DNA of 11,678 nucleotides from JBMNOI01 sp050942995 (GCA_050942995.1 JBMNOI010000122.1:1-11678), one strand, 5' to 3'; counted from the first letter of the stretch, positions 1 through 6,377 are shown. Program-made: numbers and translations. The notes: generated by a model from the sequence alone, not told the origin.

Positions 1-1
1 C

Positions 2-268
2 ATGACGTCACTGGTTACGGCGACGGCGCTGGCCGCCTACTCATTCTATACCTTTTCGGCGCCCAATGTGCCGGCCGATCATTCGATGATGCTCACCATC
101 CCCTTTGTCATGTACGGGCTCTTTCGCTACATGTATCTGATTCACACCCGCAACATGGGGGGCGCCCCGGAAGAGATCATCCTCACCGATCGTCCCCTCC
201 TGCTCACCATCATCCTTTGGGCGCTAACGGCCGGCATCGTCATCTATGCGCCGATCATACGCGGCTAG
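2..268 (+). CDS. UbiA-family prenyltransferase, decaprenyl-phosphate phosphoribosyltransferase-like (3' part only)
   Basis: This is the C-terminal 88 residues of an integral membrane protein; the reading frame is open to the left edge, so the first ATG seen (position 2) is probably internal. Three hydrophobic stretches are visible (about residues 3-18, 28-47 and 65-84), with the loop GGAPEEIILTDRPLL between the last two. That loop and the YTFS segment resemble the end of UbiA-family enzymes that transfer phosphoribose from PRPP to decaprenyl phosphate, as in mycobacterial arabinan precursor synthesis. The aspartate-rich catalytic motifs lie upstream of the window and cannot be checked. The gene ends with TAG and converges on rpsI, so it is not part of the ribosomal operon. 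It could also be another UbiA-type polyprenyl transferase; the subfamily call is from recognition only. Confidence 0.75.
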   Translation: MTSLVTATALAAYSFYTFSAPNVPADHSMMLTIPFVMYGLFRYMYLIHTRNMGGAPEEIILTDRPLLLTIILWALTAGIVIYAPIIRG

Positions 269-355
269 TCCCCACCGACCATAGGGCGACGGGGACGCCC
301 GCCCCTCATCGTGGCAACCGCCATCATCGCAAAAGTGACAGTCATCAAGAACAAC

Positions 356-391
356 AACAGAGGGCGTGTCCACAGCATATCGCCCTCTGTT
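356..391. terminator. Likely two-way transcription terminator between convergent genes
   Basis: An 11-base perfect inverted repeat (AACAGAGGGCG at 356-366, CGCCCTCTGTT at 381-391) encloses a 14-base loop. On the minus strand, downstream of rpsI, the stem is followed by the T-rich run TGTTGTTCTTG. On the plus strand, downstream of the UbiA gene, it is followed by a weaker TGTGCTCGTTTC. The position between two converging genes fits a shared terminator. Neither side has an unbroken T tract, so efficiency is uncertain. The rest of the gap (269-481) contains only a 10-base palindrome, TGGCGCGCCA at 416-425, and a short hairpin at 425-444. Confidence 0.65.
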
Positions 392-481
392 TGTGCTCGT
401 TTCAATCGCACACTCTGGCGCGCCAGCCCTCTCCGAACAGGGCTCCGGTCGTATACAAGGGATACCCGCTCCGAGCAGGCT

Positions 482-874
482 CTAGCGCTTGGTGTACTGA
501 GGAGCCTTGCGTGCCCGCTTGAGACCGGCCTTTTTCCGTTCCTTGGCGCGCGGATCGCGCGTCAACAGGCCTGCCTCGCGCAGCCGTCCGCGCAACTCGG
601 GATCGACTTCCAGCAGAGCGCGGGCAATACCGTGGCGAATTGCACCGGCCTGGCCGCTCACGCCACCGCCCTTGACGACGACCGAGATCATGAAATTGTT
701 CTCTTTCTCGGTAACGCGCAGGGGCTCTAACGCGTCGACCATATCCTGCTCGCGGCTAAAGAACTCGGTGGCGGGCTTGCCGTTTACCACAAAGGCATCG
801 CCGCCCGGATAAAGCCGCACGCGAGCGACCGAGGTCTTGCGCCGGCCGGTACCGGCGTAATACTGAGATTCCAC
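482..874 (-). CDS. rpsI: 30S ribosomal protein S9
   Basis: S9 is a small-subunit protein whose C-terminal tail reaches the P-site tRNA. The 130-residue product has the usual family length. It opens with the typical YYAGTGRRKTSVARVRL block, has the GGGVSGQAGAIRHGIARAL segment near residues 70-87, and ends in the conserved KAPQYTKR tail. The start is GTG at 874, nine bases after a strong AAGGAGG. An ATG at 882 lies out of frame and touches the Shine-Dalgarno. It is the last gene of the transcription unit, 74 bases after rplM, and the gap holds two adjacent hairpins (897-926). L13 and S9 are paired in nearly all bacteria. Confidence 0.98.
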   Translation of the reverse strand: MESQYYAGTGRRKTSVARVRLYPGGDAFVVNGKPATEFFSREQDMVDALEPLRVTEKENNFMISVVVKGGGVSGQAGAIRHGIARALLEVDPELRGRLREAGLLTRDPRAKERKKAGLKRARKAPQYTKR

Positions 875-896
875 GTAGCCATTCCTCCTTACGTCA

Positions 897-926
897 ATTC
901 CCTCAGGGAATATGAACGCCGTTCAT
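897..926 (-). promoter_or_regulatory. Two abutting hairpins in the rplM-rpsI gap
   Basis: Two perfect 15-base hairpins sit end to end: ATTCCC-TCA-GGGAAT at 897-911 and ATGAAC-GCC-GTTCAT at 912-926 (plus-strand letters), each with a 6-base stem and 3-base loop. They lie between the rplM stop and the rpsI Shine-Dalgarno, about 8 bases upstream of the latter. There is no T tract, so they do not look like a terminator. RNA processing, stability or control of rpsI translation are possible roles; this is inference from position and symmetry. Confidence 0.5.
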
Positions 927-948
927 CTGTGCTGCGGCCGGTATGATA

Positions 949-1377
949 CTACAGTTCCAGCGCCCGCGGCTTTTGTGCCTGATGCGGATGATTCCCGCCG
1001 GCATACACCTTGAGCTTTTTCATCATGGCCCGCCCCAGGCGGTTCTTGGGGAGCATACCCCGCACAGCATGCTCGACCACCCGCTCGGGATGCTTGGCCA
1101 GCATACTCTCCAGGCTGGTCTCGCGCAACCCGCCGGGGTAAAGCGAGTGCCGGTAGTACATCTTTTCCTGCATCTTGTTTCCGGTCACCGTGATTTTATC
1201 CGCATTCACCACGATGACAAAATCGCCCACATCCATACCGGGCGTAAAAGTCGGCTTGTGCTTGCCACGCAATATGGTGGCGATGCGGGTGGCCAGCCGC
1301 CCCAGGTTTTGCCCCTGGGCATCGACGACAAACCACTCTCGCTCGATCTCGGATGCTTTGATGCTATACGTTTTCAC
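949..1377 (-). CDS. rplM: 50S ribosomal protein L13
   Basis: L13 is an early-assembly large-subunit protein that binds 23S rRNA. The 142-residue product matches the family length (142 in E. coli). It has the N-terminal KTYSIKASEIEREWFVVDA block, LGRLATRIATILRGKHK near residues 24-40, and HAVRGMLPKNRLGRAMMKKLKVYAG near the C-terminus. The start is GTG at 1377: a GGAAGGAG Shine-Dalgarno lies nine bases upstream and the family N-terminus aligns there. The frame stays open upstream to an ATG at 1539 inside truA, but that would add 54 residues with no family match, so it is rejected. It lies 116 bases after truA, and that leader can fold (1434-1488). Confidence 0.98.
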   Translation of the reverse strand: MKTYSIKASEIEREWFVVDAQGQNLGRLATRIATILRGKHKPTFTPGMDVGDFVIVVNADKITVTGNKMQEKMYYRHSLYPGGLRETSLESMLAKHPERVVEHAVRGMLPKNRLGRAMMKKLKVYAGGNHPHQAQKPRALEL

Positions 1378-1493
1378 CCTGGCTAACTCCTTCCATCCAT
1401 GCCGGTGGAGCATTTCATAGGATCCTGAATTGAGGCTGTCCCCTCGAAGGGTTTCACCACCCGGCTCACAAGACACGGCGAGACAGCCGCACT
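1378..1493 (-). promoter_or_regulatory. Candidate structured leader of rplM
   Basis: The truA-rplM gap can close with a 7-base perfect stem (1434-1440 with 1482-1488, GGCTGTC/GACAGCC) around a 41-base interior. Inside, two short hairpins compete for the same bases: CCCT/AGGG at 1441-1451 with a 3-base loop, and GGGT/ACCC at 1449-1462. Mutually exclusive pairing upstream of rplM recalls the autoregulated L13 leaders known in E. coli and in Firmicutes, but I see no sequence match to a known motif. No clear promoter was recognised here. The ribosome binding site GGAAGGAG lies at the downstream end. Confidence 0.4.
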
Positions 1494-2300
1494 CTATTCC
1501 TGTTTTGCATAGCGCACGTGCCAGAGACAGAGGCCACAAGCCGGCGCCGGCACACCTGCCCGCGCAATCTCTTGCGACGCCAGGATATCGACAAAATCAT
1601 CCACCGTCAGCGTACCACTCCCTACCTGGAGCAGAGTGCCCACCAGACGGCGAACCATCCCTCGCAAGAAAGCGTTTGCCTCGATCTCGAATTGCAGCAG
1701 CGGGGGGAGTTCGACCATCGCCCCAACCCCTCGGGCCGCATTCTGCCATCGCCACTCGGCACGGTACACCGTGCGCACCGTATTCTCGCCAAACGGAGGC
1801 TGCCCAAAGGCGGCATAATCATGCTCCCCTATCAGCTTATCGCCCGCCTGCGCCATGCGGTCCACATAGAGTGGCGTCGTCACATGATGGGCAAAGCGAT
1901 CAAGTAGCGGCGAACGCACCTCGCTCTGGTAGATACTGTAAACGTACGTGCGGCCTCTGGCGCTAAAGCGCGCATGAAAGCGCTCATCGGCTTCGGCCAC
2001 ATCTCTTACCGCAATATCACGAGGGAGCACGGCGTTCATGGCCCGCTGTAGCGTCTCGACGCCGTGACTCCACCTTGCTTTGAAACTGATCACCTGGCCG
2101 TGCGCATGCACTCCGGTGTCCGTCCGCCCTGCGCCGTCTATCCGCACAAACTGTTGCGTCAGGCGCTGCAGAGCCCGCTCCAACTCTCCCTGGATGGTCG
2201 GTCGCTCTGGCTGGATCTGAAACCCGCTATAGACCGTGCCATCATAAGCCACCGTCGCCCGATAGGTGCGGGTTCCCCCCTCCTGCGCGCCTCTCGCCAT
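1494..2300 (-). CDS. truA: tRNA pseudouridine(38-40) synthase TruA
   Basis: TruA converts uridines 38, 39 and 40 in the anticodon arm of many tRNAs to pseudouridine. The 268-residue product is of normal length. It shows the N-terminal VAYDGTVYSGFQIQ strand (17-30), the catalytic motif GAGRTDTGVHAHGQV with the nucleophile Asp at residue 61, and the C-terminal FLRGMVRRLVGTLLQVGSGTL helix followed by PACGLCLWHVRY. The ATG at 2300 is directly preceded by GAGAGG with no spacing, which is poor, but no better start preserves the first beta strand. It lies 16 bases after rplQ and probably depends on translation of that gene. The placement rplQ-truA-rplM-rpsI is common in several bacterial phyla. Confidence 0.97.
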   Translation of the reverse strand: MARGAQEGGTRTYRATVAYDGTVYSGFQIQPERPTIQGELERALQRLTQQFVRIDGAGRTDTGVHAHGQVISFKARWSHGVETLQRAMNAVLPRDIAVRDVAEADERFHARFSARGRTYVYSIYQSEVRSPLLDRFAHHVTTPLYVDRMAQAGDKLIGEHDYAAFGQPPFGENTVRTVYRAEWRWQNAARGVGAMVELPPLLQFEIEANAFLRGMVRRLVGTLLQVGSGTLTVDDFVDILASQEIARAGVPAPACGLCLWHVRYAKQE

Positions 2301-2316
2301 CCTCTCAGGTCCGTTG

Positions 2317-2697
2317 CTACTCGACCAGTTCCAGCACCACCATCTCGGCGCCGTCGCCCTGCCGAGGCCCCATCTTGATGATGCGCGTATAGCCGCCCGG
2401 CCGCTCCATATAGCGCGGGGCGATCTCGTCGAACAGCTTTTTCACCACTTTGGGGTCGTACAACACGGCGCTGACCAGGCGGCGTTCGTGCTGATCGTAC
2501 TGCTCGGCATCGCGCTTGGTCTTGCCCCGCTTGGCCACGGTGACAAGGTGCTCGGCCTCAGAGCGAATCGCCTGGGCTTTGGCCTTGGTCGTCCGGATGC
2601 GCTCGTGGCGAAACAGCTCCGTCATCAGGTTCCGAAAAAGCGCCGAACGGTGGGCCGAATCACGCCCCAGCCGACGCCCTGATACCCTATGTCTCAT
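2317..2697 (-). CDS. rplQ: 50S ribosomal protein L17
   Basis: L17 is a large-subunit protein near the peptide exit tunnel. With the start at 2697 it has 126 residues, beginning MRHRVSGRRLGRDSAHR, the exact family-style N-terminus, followed by ALFRNLMTELFRHERIRTT and ending in ELVE. The ATG at 2697 has AGAGAGG eight bases upstream. An in-frame ATG at 2727 would add ten residues, lacks a Shine-Dalgarno and is rejected. It follows rpoA, as in the alpha operon, with a 90-base gap that contains a strong hairpin (2745-2772). Confidence 0.98.
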   Translation of the reverse strand: MRHRVSGRRLGRDSAHRSALFRNLMTELFRHERIRTTKAKAQAIRSEAEHLVTVAKRGKTKRDAEQYDQHERRLVSAVLYDPKVVKKLFDEIAPRYMERPGGYTRIIKMGPRQGDGAEMVVLELVE

Positions 2698-2736
2698 CGT
2701 AGCTACCTCTCTACCGTCGTTCGTCATACAACAACC

Positions 2737-2778
2737 GCAGGCGGGACGTTACGATTTGCGAATCGTAACGTCACCTGC
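2737..2778 (-). promoter_or_regulatory. Strong hairpin between rpoA and rplQ
   Basis: A 12-base perfect inverted repeat (GACGTTACGATT at 2745-2756 and AATCGTAACGTC at 2761-2772) is separated by a 4-base loop TGCG. It is extended by an outer 5-base stem (GCAGG 2737-2741 with CCTGC 2774-2778) across a small asymmetric internal loop. It begins 9 bases after the rpoA stop on the transcribed strand. The bases after it on the minus strand (GGTTGTTGTATG) are only mildly T-rich. It may be a partial terminator, a 3' stability element or a processing site that lowers rplQ relative to rpoA; the function is inference. Confidence 0.6.
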
Positions 2779-2787
2779 CGGTCACCA

Positions 2788-3741
2788 TTATTTCGGCTCG
2801 AACTCTTGCGGCAAAAAGCTCTTTTCCTGCATGCGGTCGATCAGCTCTTCCAGCGACTTTTGCCCAAAGTTCCGGATGGCCAGCATCTCGGCTACGCCGT
2901 GCTCCATGCGCTCCAGGATGTCGCCCACGCTGGTGATGCCCGCCCGCTTGAGGCAGTTATAAGCGCGCATGCTAAGATCCAGATCCTCAATGGGCACCTC
3001 GTAATAGCGCCCGGCGATTCCACTTTCCTCCGGAGCCTCGACCTCGGGAACACCCGCTTCGCTCTCGGAGAACTCGGCCAGCGGCTCAAAGTGCCGGATC
3101 AGGATCCGGGCCGCCCGGGTGAGCGCTTCGCCCGGGCGCATGGCGCCGTCTGTCCAGATCTCGAGCTTGAGCAGGTCATAGTTGGTGATCTGCTCGATGC
3201 GCGCCTGCTCTACCGTATTACGCACCCGGACAACCGGGCTAAACACCGCGTCCACCGGAATCTGCCCGATGGGCAGGTTCTTGCGATCCTCAGCCGGCGA
3301 GTAAGCGACGCCCCGCTCGGCCACCAGCTCGATCTCGAGGTCCGAATCCAGCGTATCCAGCGTCAAAAGCTGGAGCTCGGGGTTCACGATCTCGATATCG
3401 GAAGGTGCTTCGATGTCACCGGCGGTGATCACACTCTTGCCCCGAGCCGAGATACGCATGCGCACCGGCTCCTCAGAGTAGGAGACCAGGCGGACCTTTT
3501 TCAGGTTCAGCAAAAATAACGTCATATCCTCTTTAGCGCCCGGGATCACCGTGAACTCGTGGGGCACGCCGGTCACGCGCACCGACGTAATCGCGGCTCC
3601 GGGCAGTGAAGAGAGCAGTACCCGACGTAACGCAAGGCCTACCGTCACACCATATCCACGCGACATCGGGCCTATTGCGTAACGCCCATAGTTGAGCGTG
3701 CTCGCCTCACATTCGATTTTGGGCAATACTTGATAAAGCAA
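2788..3741 (-). CDS. rpoA: DNA-directed RNA polymerase subunit alpha
   Basis: Alpha dimerises to nucleate RNA polymerase assembly and contacts promoters and activators through its C-terminal domain. The 317-residue product has the N-terminal assembly domain (about 1-225, with GVTVGLALRRVLLSSLPGAA at 31-50), an acidic flexible linker (about 226-248), and the alpha-CTD (about 249-310). In the CTD, the UP-element DNA-contact residues are kept: Arg259, Asn262 and Lys265 in LSMRAYNCLKRAGI, and Lys-Ser in FGQKSLEEL. The start is TTG at 3741, six bases after GAGGAGGG; the N-terminus MLYQVLPKIE fits the family. It follows rpsD by 94 bases, where only short weak hairpins can be drawn. Confidence 0.98.
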   Translation of the reverse strand: MLYQVLPKIECEASTLNYGRYAIGPMSRGYGVTVGLALRRVLLSSLPGAAITSVRVTGVPHEFTVIPGAKEDMTLFLLNLKKVRLVSYSEEPVRMRISARGKSVITAGDIEAPSDIEIVNPELQLLTLDTLDSDLEIELVAERGVAYSPAEDRKNLPIGQIPVDAVFSPVVRVRNTVEQARIEQITNYDLLKLEIWTDGAMRPGEALTRAARILIRHFEPLAEFSESEAGVPEVEAPEESGIAGRYYEVPIEDLDLSMRAYNCLKRAGITSVGDILERMEHGVAEMLAIRNFGQKSLEELIDRMQEKSFLPQEFEPK

Positions 3742-3835
3742 GGGGTACCCTCCTCACTACTTGCGTGCGATGCTGCACAGGCCAGCGCCATGCGACTCGG
3801 CACCAAACACCATCTCGGTCAAATGCTACCAACCT

Positions 3836-4471
3836 TTACCGCGAGTAGTATTCGACGATGAGCTGCTCGTTGACCGGCGCATCGATCTGCTCACGCGTTG
3901 GCAAGGCGACTACCTGGCCCTTGAGATCGGCCGCGTTCAGAGAGAGCCAATCGGGCACATTCCGGTGCTCCAGCACCTCGCCAATGCCCTGAAAGTAACC
4001 GTTGCGACTGCTGCCCTGGCGCACGCTTATTTCATCGCCAACGTTCACAAGCGCCGAAGGGATGTTCGTCTTGCGACCGTTCAGCGCGATATGACCATGC
4101 AATACGATTTGCCGCGCCTGGGCTCGCGAATCGGCGAACCCAAGTCGGTAAACGACGTTATCCAGACGCCGCTCCAGAATGATCAACAGATTAGGTCCCG
4201 TCTGACCACGGGTACGCAGCGCCAGATCGTAATACCGGCGGAACTGTTTCTCCAGCACGCCGTAATAGCGCCGTAGCCGTTGCTTCTCCCGAAGCTGAAG
4301 TCCATACTCTGATTCTTGTCGGCGGAACTGCGCCGTCCGACCATGCACCCCCGGCGCATAGGCGCGACGCTCGACCGCGCATTTGGGCGAAAGGCAGCGC
4401 TCCCCCTTGAGGAACAGCTTCATGCCTTCACGCCGACACAATTTGCAGACTGCATCCGTATACCTTGCCAT
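3836..4471 (-). CDS. rpsD: 30S ribosomal protein S4 (zinc-binding form)
   Basis: S4 nucleates assembly of the 30S body by binding the 16S rRNA 5' domain, and in many bacteria represses its own operon. The 211-residue product carries an N-terminal zinc site (Cys9, Cys12, Cys26, Cys31) of the C+ type, the FRRYYDLALRTRGQTG segment (77-92), and an S4 RNA-binding domain, RLDNVVYRLGFADSRAQARQIVLHGHI, starting near residue 102. It ends in EYYSR. The ATG at 4471 has AAGGAGG four bases upstream. The 156-base gap before it, after rpsK, holds hairpins that could serve S4 autoregulation. Confidence 0.98.
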   Translation of the reverse strand: MARYTDAVCKLCRREGMKLFLKGERCLSPKCAVERRAYAPGVHGRTAQFRRQESEYGLQLREKQRLRRYYGVLEKQFRRYYDLALRTRGQTGPNLLIILERRLDNVVYRLGFADSRAQARQIVLHGHIALNGRKTNIPSALVNVGDEISVRQGSSRNGYFQGIGEVLEHRNVPDWLSLNAADLKGQVVALPTREQIDAPVNEQLIVEYYSR

Positions 4472-4627
4472 CAGGCCTCCTTAGTTGCCCGGTGGGTTAA
4501 CTCACCGGCAGCGGGTTTACATCCAGTCCTGGGAGGGAACTTGCTCCCATGTCTTCCCCGCAGTTCCTTATCGTATCGACAACGCGTTCTAACATGATTC
4601 CAAGCCCGGCCACGGCCACATCTGCAA
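4472..4627 (-). promoter_or_regulatory. Candidate structured leader of rpsD
   Basis: This is the longest gap inside the operon. On the transcribed strand it can form TGGGAG/CTCCCA (4530-4535 with 4544-4549, 8-base loop) and CCGGTG/CACCGG (4489-4494 with 4503-4508, 8-base loop). The second ends just upstream of the rpsD Shine-Dalgarno AAGGAGG. A competing GGAA/TTCC pairing exists around the first stem. S4 is a known translational autoregulator in E. coli and Bacillus, so a leader here is plausible. No known S4-leader consensus was recognised, no open reading frame was seen, and no convincing promoter was found. Confidence 0.4.
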
Positions 4628-5020
4628 CTAGATGCGACGCTTCTTCGGCGGGCGGCACCCGTTATGCGGAATAGGGGTCACGTCGGTAATCGAGCGCACC
4701 TGCAGCCCGGCGGCCTGAAGCTGCCGCAAAGCGGCCTCGCGCCCGGGGCCCGGTCCCTTGACGAATACCTCAACCTCATGCATGCCCATATCCATGGCCA
4801 TCCGGCTGGCGGCCTCGGTTGCCGTCTGTGCGGCAAAGGGCGTGCTCTTGCGCGACCCACGGAAGCTCTGTCCGGCACTGCGCCAGCAAACCACGTTGCC
4901 CGTCGGATCGGTAAATGTAATAATTGTATTGTTGAACGTCGCCTGAATATACACGCGCCCGTAAGGAACATTCCTTCTTTCACGGCGTGTCGTACGTGCC
5001 CGGCCTCTTCTTCGACCCAT
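4628..5020 (-). CDS. rpsK: 30S ribosomal protein S11
   Basis: S11 sits on the 30S platform near the mRNA exit. The 130-residue product has the typical VYIQATFNNTIITFTD block (about 23-38), VFVKGPGPGREAALRQL near the centre-right, and the nearly invariant end DVTPIPHNGCRPPKKRRI. The N-terminal RRRGRARTTRRERR stretch is basic. One oddity: the segment SAGQSFRGSRKSTP is one residue shorter than the usual SAGxxGF(K/R)GSRKSTP, with no frameshift. ATG at 5020 follows GGAGGT by about six bases. It lies 15 bases after rpsM, as in the alpha operon. Confidence 0.98.
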   Translation of the reverse strand: MGRRRGRARTTRRERRNVPYGRVYIQATFNNTIITFTDPTGNVVCWRSAGQSFRGSRKSTPFAAQTATEAASRMAMDMGMHEVEVFVKGPGPGREAALRQLQAAGLQVRSITDVTPIPHNGCRPPKKRRI

Positions 5021-5035
5021 CCTTACCTCCAGCTA

Positions 5036-5419
5036 TTACTTCTTCGCAGTAGCGCGCTTCTTGCCGGCCACCGCCCGACGCCGACCCCGCTTGGTTCGCG
5101 CATTGGTCTTGGTTCGCTGACCATGCACAGGCAGGTTGCGGCGATGGCGCAGCCCTCTGTACGAGCCAATGTCCTGCATCCTTTTAATATTCATTGCCAG
5201 TTCGCGGCGCAGATCACCCTCGACCACGAACTCGTTCTCGATGACCTCACGTAGGCGCGCTACCTCGGCCTCGGTCAGATCTTTGCTGCGCGTATCGGGG
5301 TTCACGCCCGTCTTGCTCAAGATCTGCTGGCTCCGAGACAGGCCGATGCCATAGATATATGTCAGGGCGATCTCGACGCGCTTTTCGTTCGGAATATCGA
5401 TTCCGGCGATACGAGCCAT
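5036..5419 (-). CDS. rpsM: 30S ribosomal protein S13
   Basis: S13 lies in the 30S head and contacts the 50S subunit and P-site tRNA. The 127-residue product starts MARIAGIDIPNEKRVEIALTY, a family signature. A helix-two-turn-helix region follows (YIYGIGLSRSQQILSKTGV), then GSYRGLRHRRNLPVHGQRTKTNARTRG-like sequence near 86-111 and a lysine/arginine-rich tail. The ATG at 5419 has GAGGAGG seven bases upstream. It follows rpmJ by 56 bases, and that gap has a hairpin at 5441-5457. Confidence 0.98.
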   Translation of the reverse strand: MARIAGIDIPNEKRVEIALTYIYGIGLSRSQQILSKTGVNPDTRSKDLTEAEVARLREVIENEFVVEGDLRRELAMNIKRMQDIGSYRGLRHRRNLPVHGQRTKTNARTKRGRRRAVAGKKRATAKK

Positions 5420-5440
5420 TCTAATGCCTCCTCAAATCTC

Positions 5441-5457
5441 GGCCCGCTTTACGGGCC
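5441..5457 (-). promoter_or_regulatory. Intercistronic hairpin rpmJ-rpsM (GGCCCG stem)
   Basis: GGCCCG at 5441-5446 pairs with CGGGCC at 5452-5457 around the 5-base loop CTTTA (plus-strand letters). It lies between the rpmJ stop and the rpsM Shine-Dalgarno. The six-base stem is identical to that of the hairpin at 6394-6409 between adk and map. No T tract follows on the minus strand, so it is unlikely to be a strong terminator. Confidence 0.55.
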
Positions 5458-5475
5458 CCTCCTACCCGGCCGTTA

Positions 5476-5589
5476 CTATCCCTGCCGCTGCTTGTGACGG
5501 GGATTGACGCAGATGACGCGAACGATACCACGCCGCCGCACGATCTTGCACCTGTCACAACGCTTCTTGACCGAAGGACGAACTTTCAT
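5476..5589 (-). CDS. rpmJ: 50S ribosomal protein L36
   Basis: L36 is the smallest large-subunit protein and binds zinc in its C+ form. The reading frame from ATG at 5589 to TAG gives 37 residues, begins MKVRPSVKKRCDRCK and ends NPRHKQRQG. The zinc ligands are Cys11, Cys14, Cys27 and His32, the full C-x2-C-x12-C-x4-H pattern. GGAGGG lies nine bases upstream of the start. It directly follows map (23-base gap), with no infA between them, and precedes rpsM. Confidence 0.97.
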   Translation of the reverse strand: MKVRPSVKKRCDRCKIVRRRGIVRVICVNPRHKQRQG

Positions 5590-5612
5590 GATCTAGAACC
5601 CTCCATCAGTGC

Positions 5613-6377
5613 CTATAGCAAATCGTTATCCACGCGGGTGAGGATCACCGGCCCATCATCTGTCACGGCGATGGTATGTTCGAAATGCGCCGAAAGGCTG
5701 CCGTCCGCCGTTACCACCGTCCATCGATCAGGAAGCACCCGTGTCTTCTCGCCCCCCAACGTCAGCATGGGCTCCAGCGCCATCGCCATACCCGGCCTGA
5801 GCAGGATCCCCTGCCCCGCCCGACCCCAATTAGGAATGCGCGGCGACTCGTGCATGGCCCGGCCGATGCCGTGGCCGCCATACTCGCGAATCACTCCCAG
5901 CCGGGCCGCATCGGCCACCGCCTCGATGGCGTGCGATACATCCCCCAACCGCTCTCCCGCTCGCGCGGCCTCGATGCCGGCCATCAACGCATCCTCTGTT
6001 GTGCGCAGCAGGCGACGAACCTCTTCACTACTAACGTGTCCTACCGCCACCGTGATAGCCGCGTCCGCATGATAATCTTCCCAGATGGCGCCGACATCCA
6101 CACTGATGATCTCGCCATCGTGCAACTTGCGATCCCCCGGGATGCCGTGGACGATCTGCTCGTTCACCGAGGTACAGATCGTCGCCGGGAATCCATGGTA
6201 TCCTTTGAACGAAGGAACGCCCCCTTGCTTGCGAATCAGATCCTCCGCCAGGCGGTCCAGCTCGATCGTAGAGATGCCCGGCTCAATGGCTTCACGCATC
6301 GCATCAAGTGCCATAGCCACAATCTGCCCGGCCCTGGCCATTCGTCGCAGTTCATCCTTCGTCCTGGGTTGCGCCAT
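5613..6377 (-). CDS. map: Methionine aminopeptidase, type I
   Basis: Map removes the initiator methionine from new proteins after deformylation, as they leave the ribosome. The 254-residue product has the pita-bread fold residues in order: His77 (NEQIVHGIP), the five metal ligands Asp94 (SVDVGA), Asp105 (YHADAAIT), His169 (GGHGIGR), Glu202 (LEPML) and Glu233 (HFEHTIAVT), and the substrate-site His176 (AMHESP). It is a short type I enzyme with no N-terminal zinc finger extension. The ATG at 6377 has a GAGAGGG close upstream. It lies 36 bases after adk, where a hairpin (6394-6409) is found, and the adk-map pair is typical of this operon. Confidence 0.98.
   Translation of the reverse strand: MAQPRTKDELRRMARAGQIVAMALDAMREAIEPGISTIELDRLAEDLIRKQGGVPSFKGYHGFPATICTSVNEQIVHGIPGDRKLHDGEIISVDVGAIWEDYHADAAITVAVGHVSSEEVRRLLRTTEDALMAGIEAARAGERLGDVSHAIEAVADAARLGVIREYGGHGIGRAMHESPRIPNWGRAGQGILLRPGMAMALEPMLTLGGEKTRVLPDRWTVVTADGSLSAHFEHTIAVTDDGPVILTRVDNDLL

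Noticed and set aside
416..444. Palindrome TGGCGCGCCA and an adjacent AGCCCT/AGGGCT hairpin as a second terminator
   Set aside because: Short stems with no T tract on either strand; probably chance in GC-rich sequence.
431..482. Near direct repeat (CTCCGAACAGGGCTC and CTCCGAGCAGGCTC)
   Set aside because: Only two imperfect copies, no further units and no mobile-element context.
1378..1539. A 54-residue N-terminal extension of rplM reaching into truA
   Set aside because: The L13 family N-terminus and a strong Shine-Dalgarno both point to GTG at 1377, and the extension matches nothing recognisable.
2689..3519. A 276-codon open frame antisense to rpoA
   Set aside because: Same reason: a mirror of the rpoA coding frame, with no recognisable domain and no good ribosome binding site evidence.
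4560..4600. Possible promoter before rpsD on the minus strand (TACGAT and nearby TTG boxes)
   Set aside because: No pair of boxes with acceptable 16-18 base spacing and good matches; not supportable by eye.
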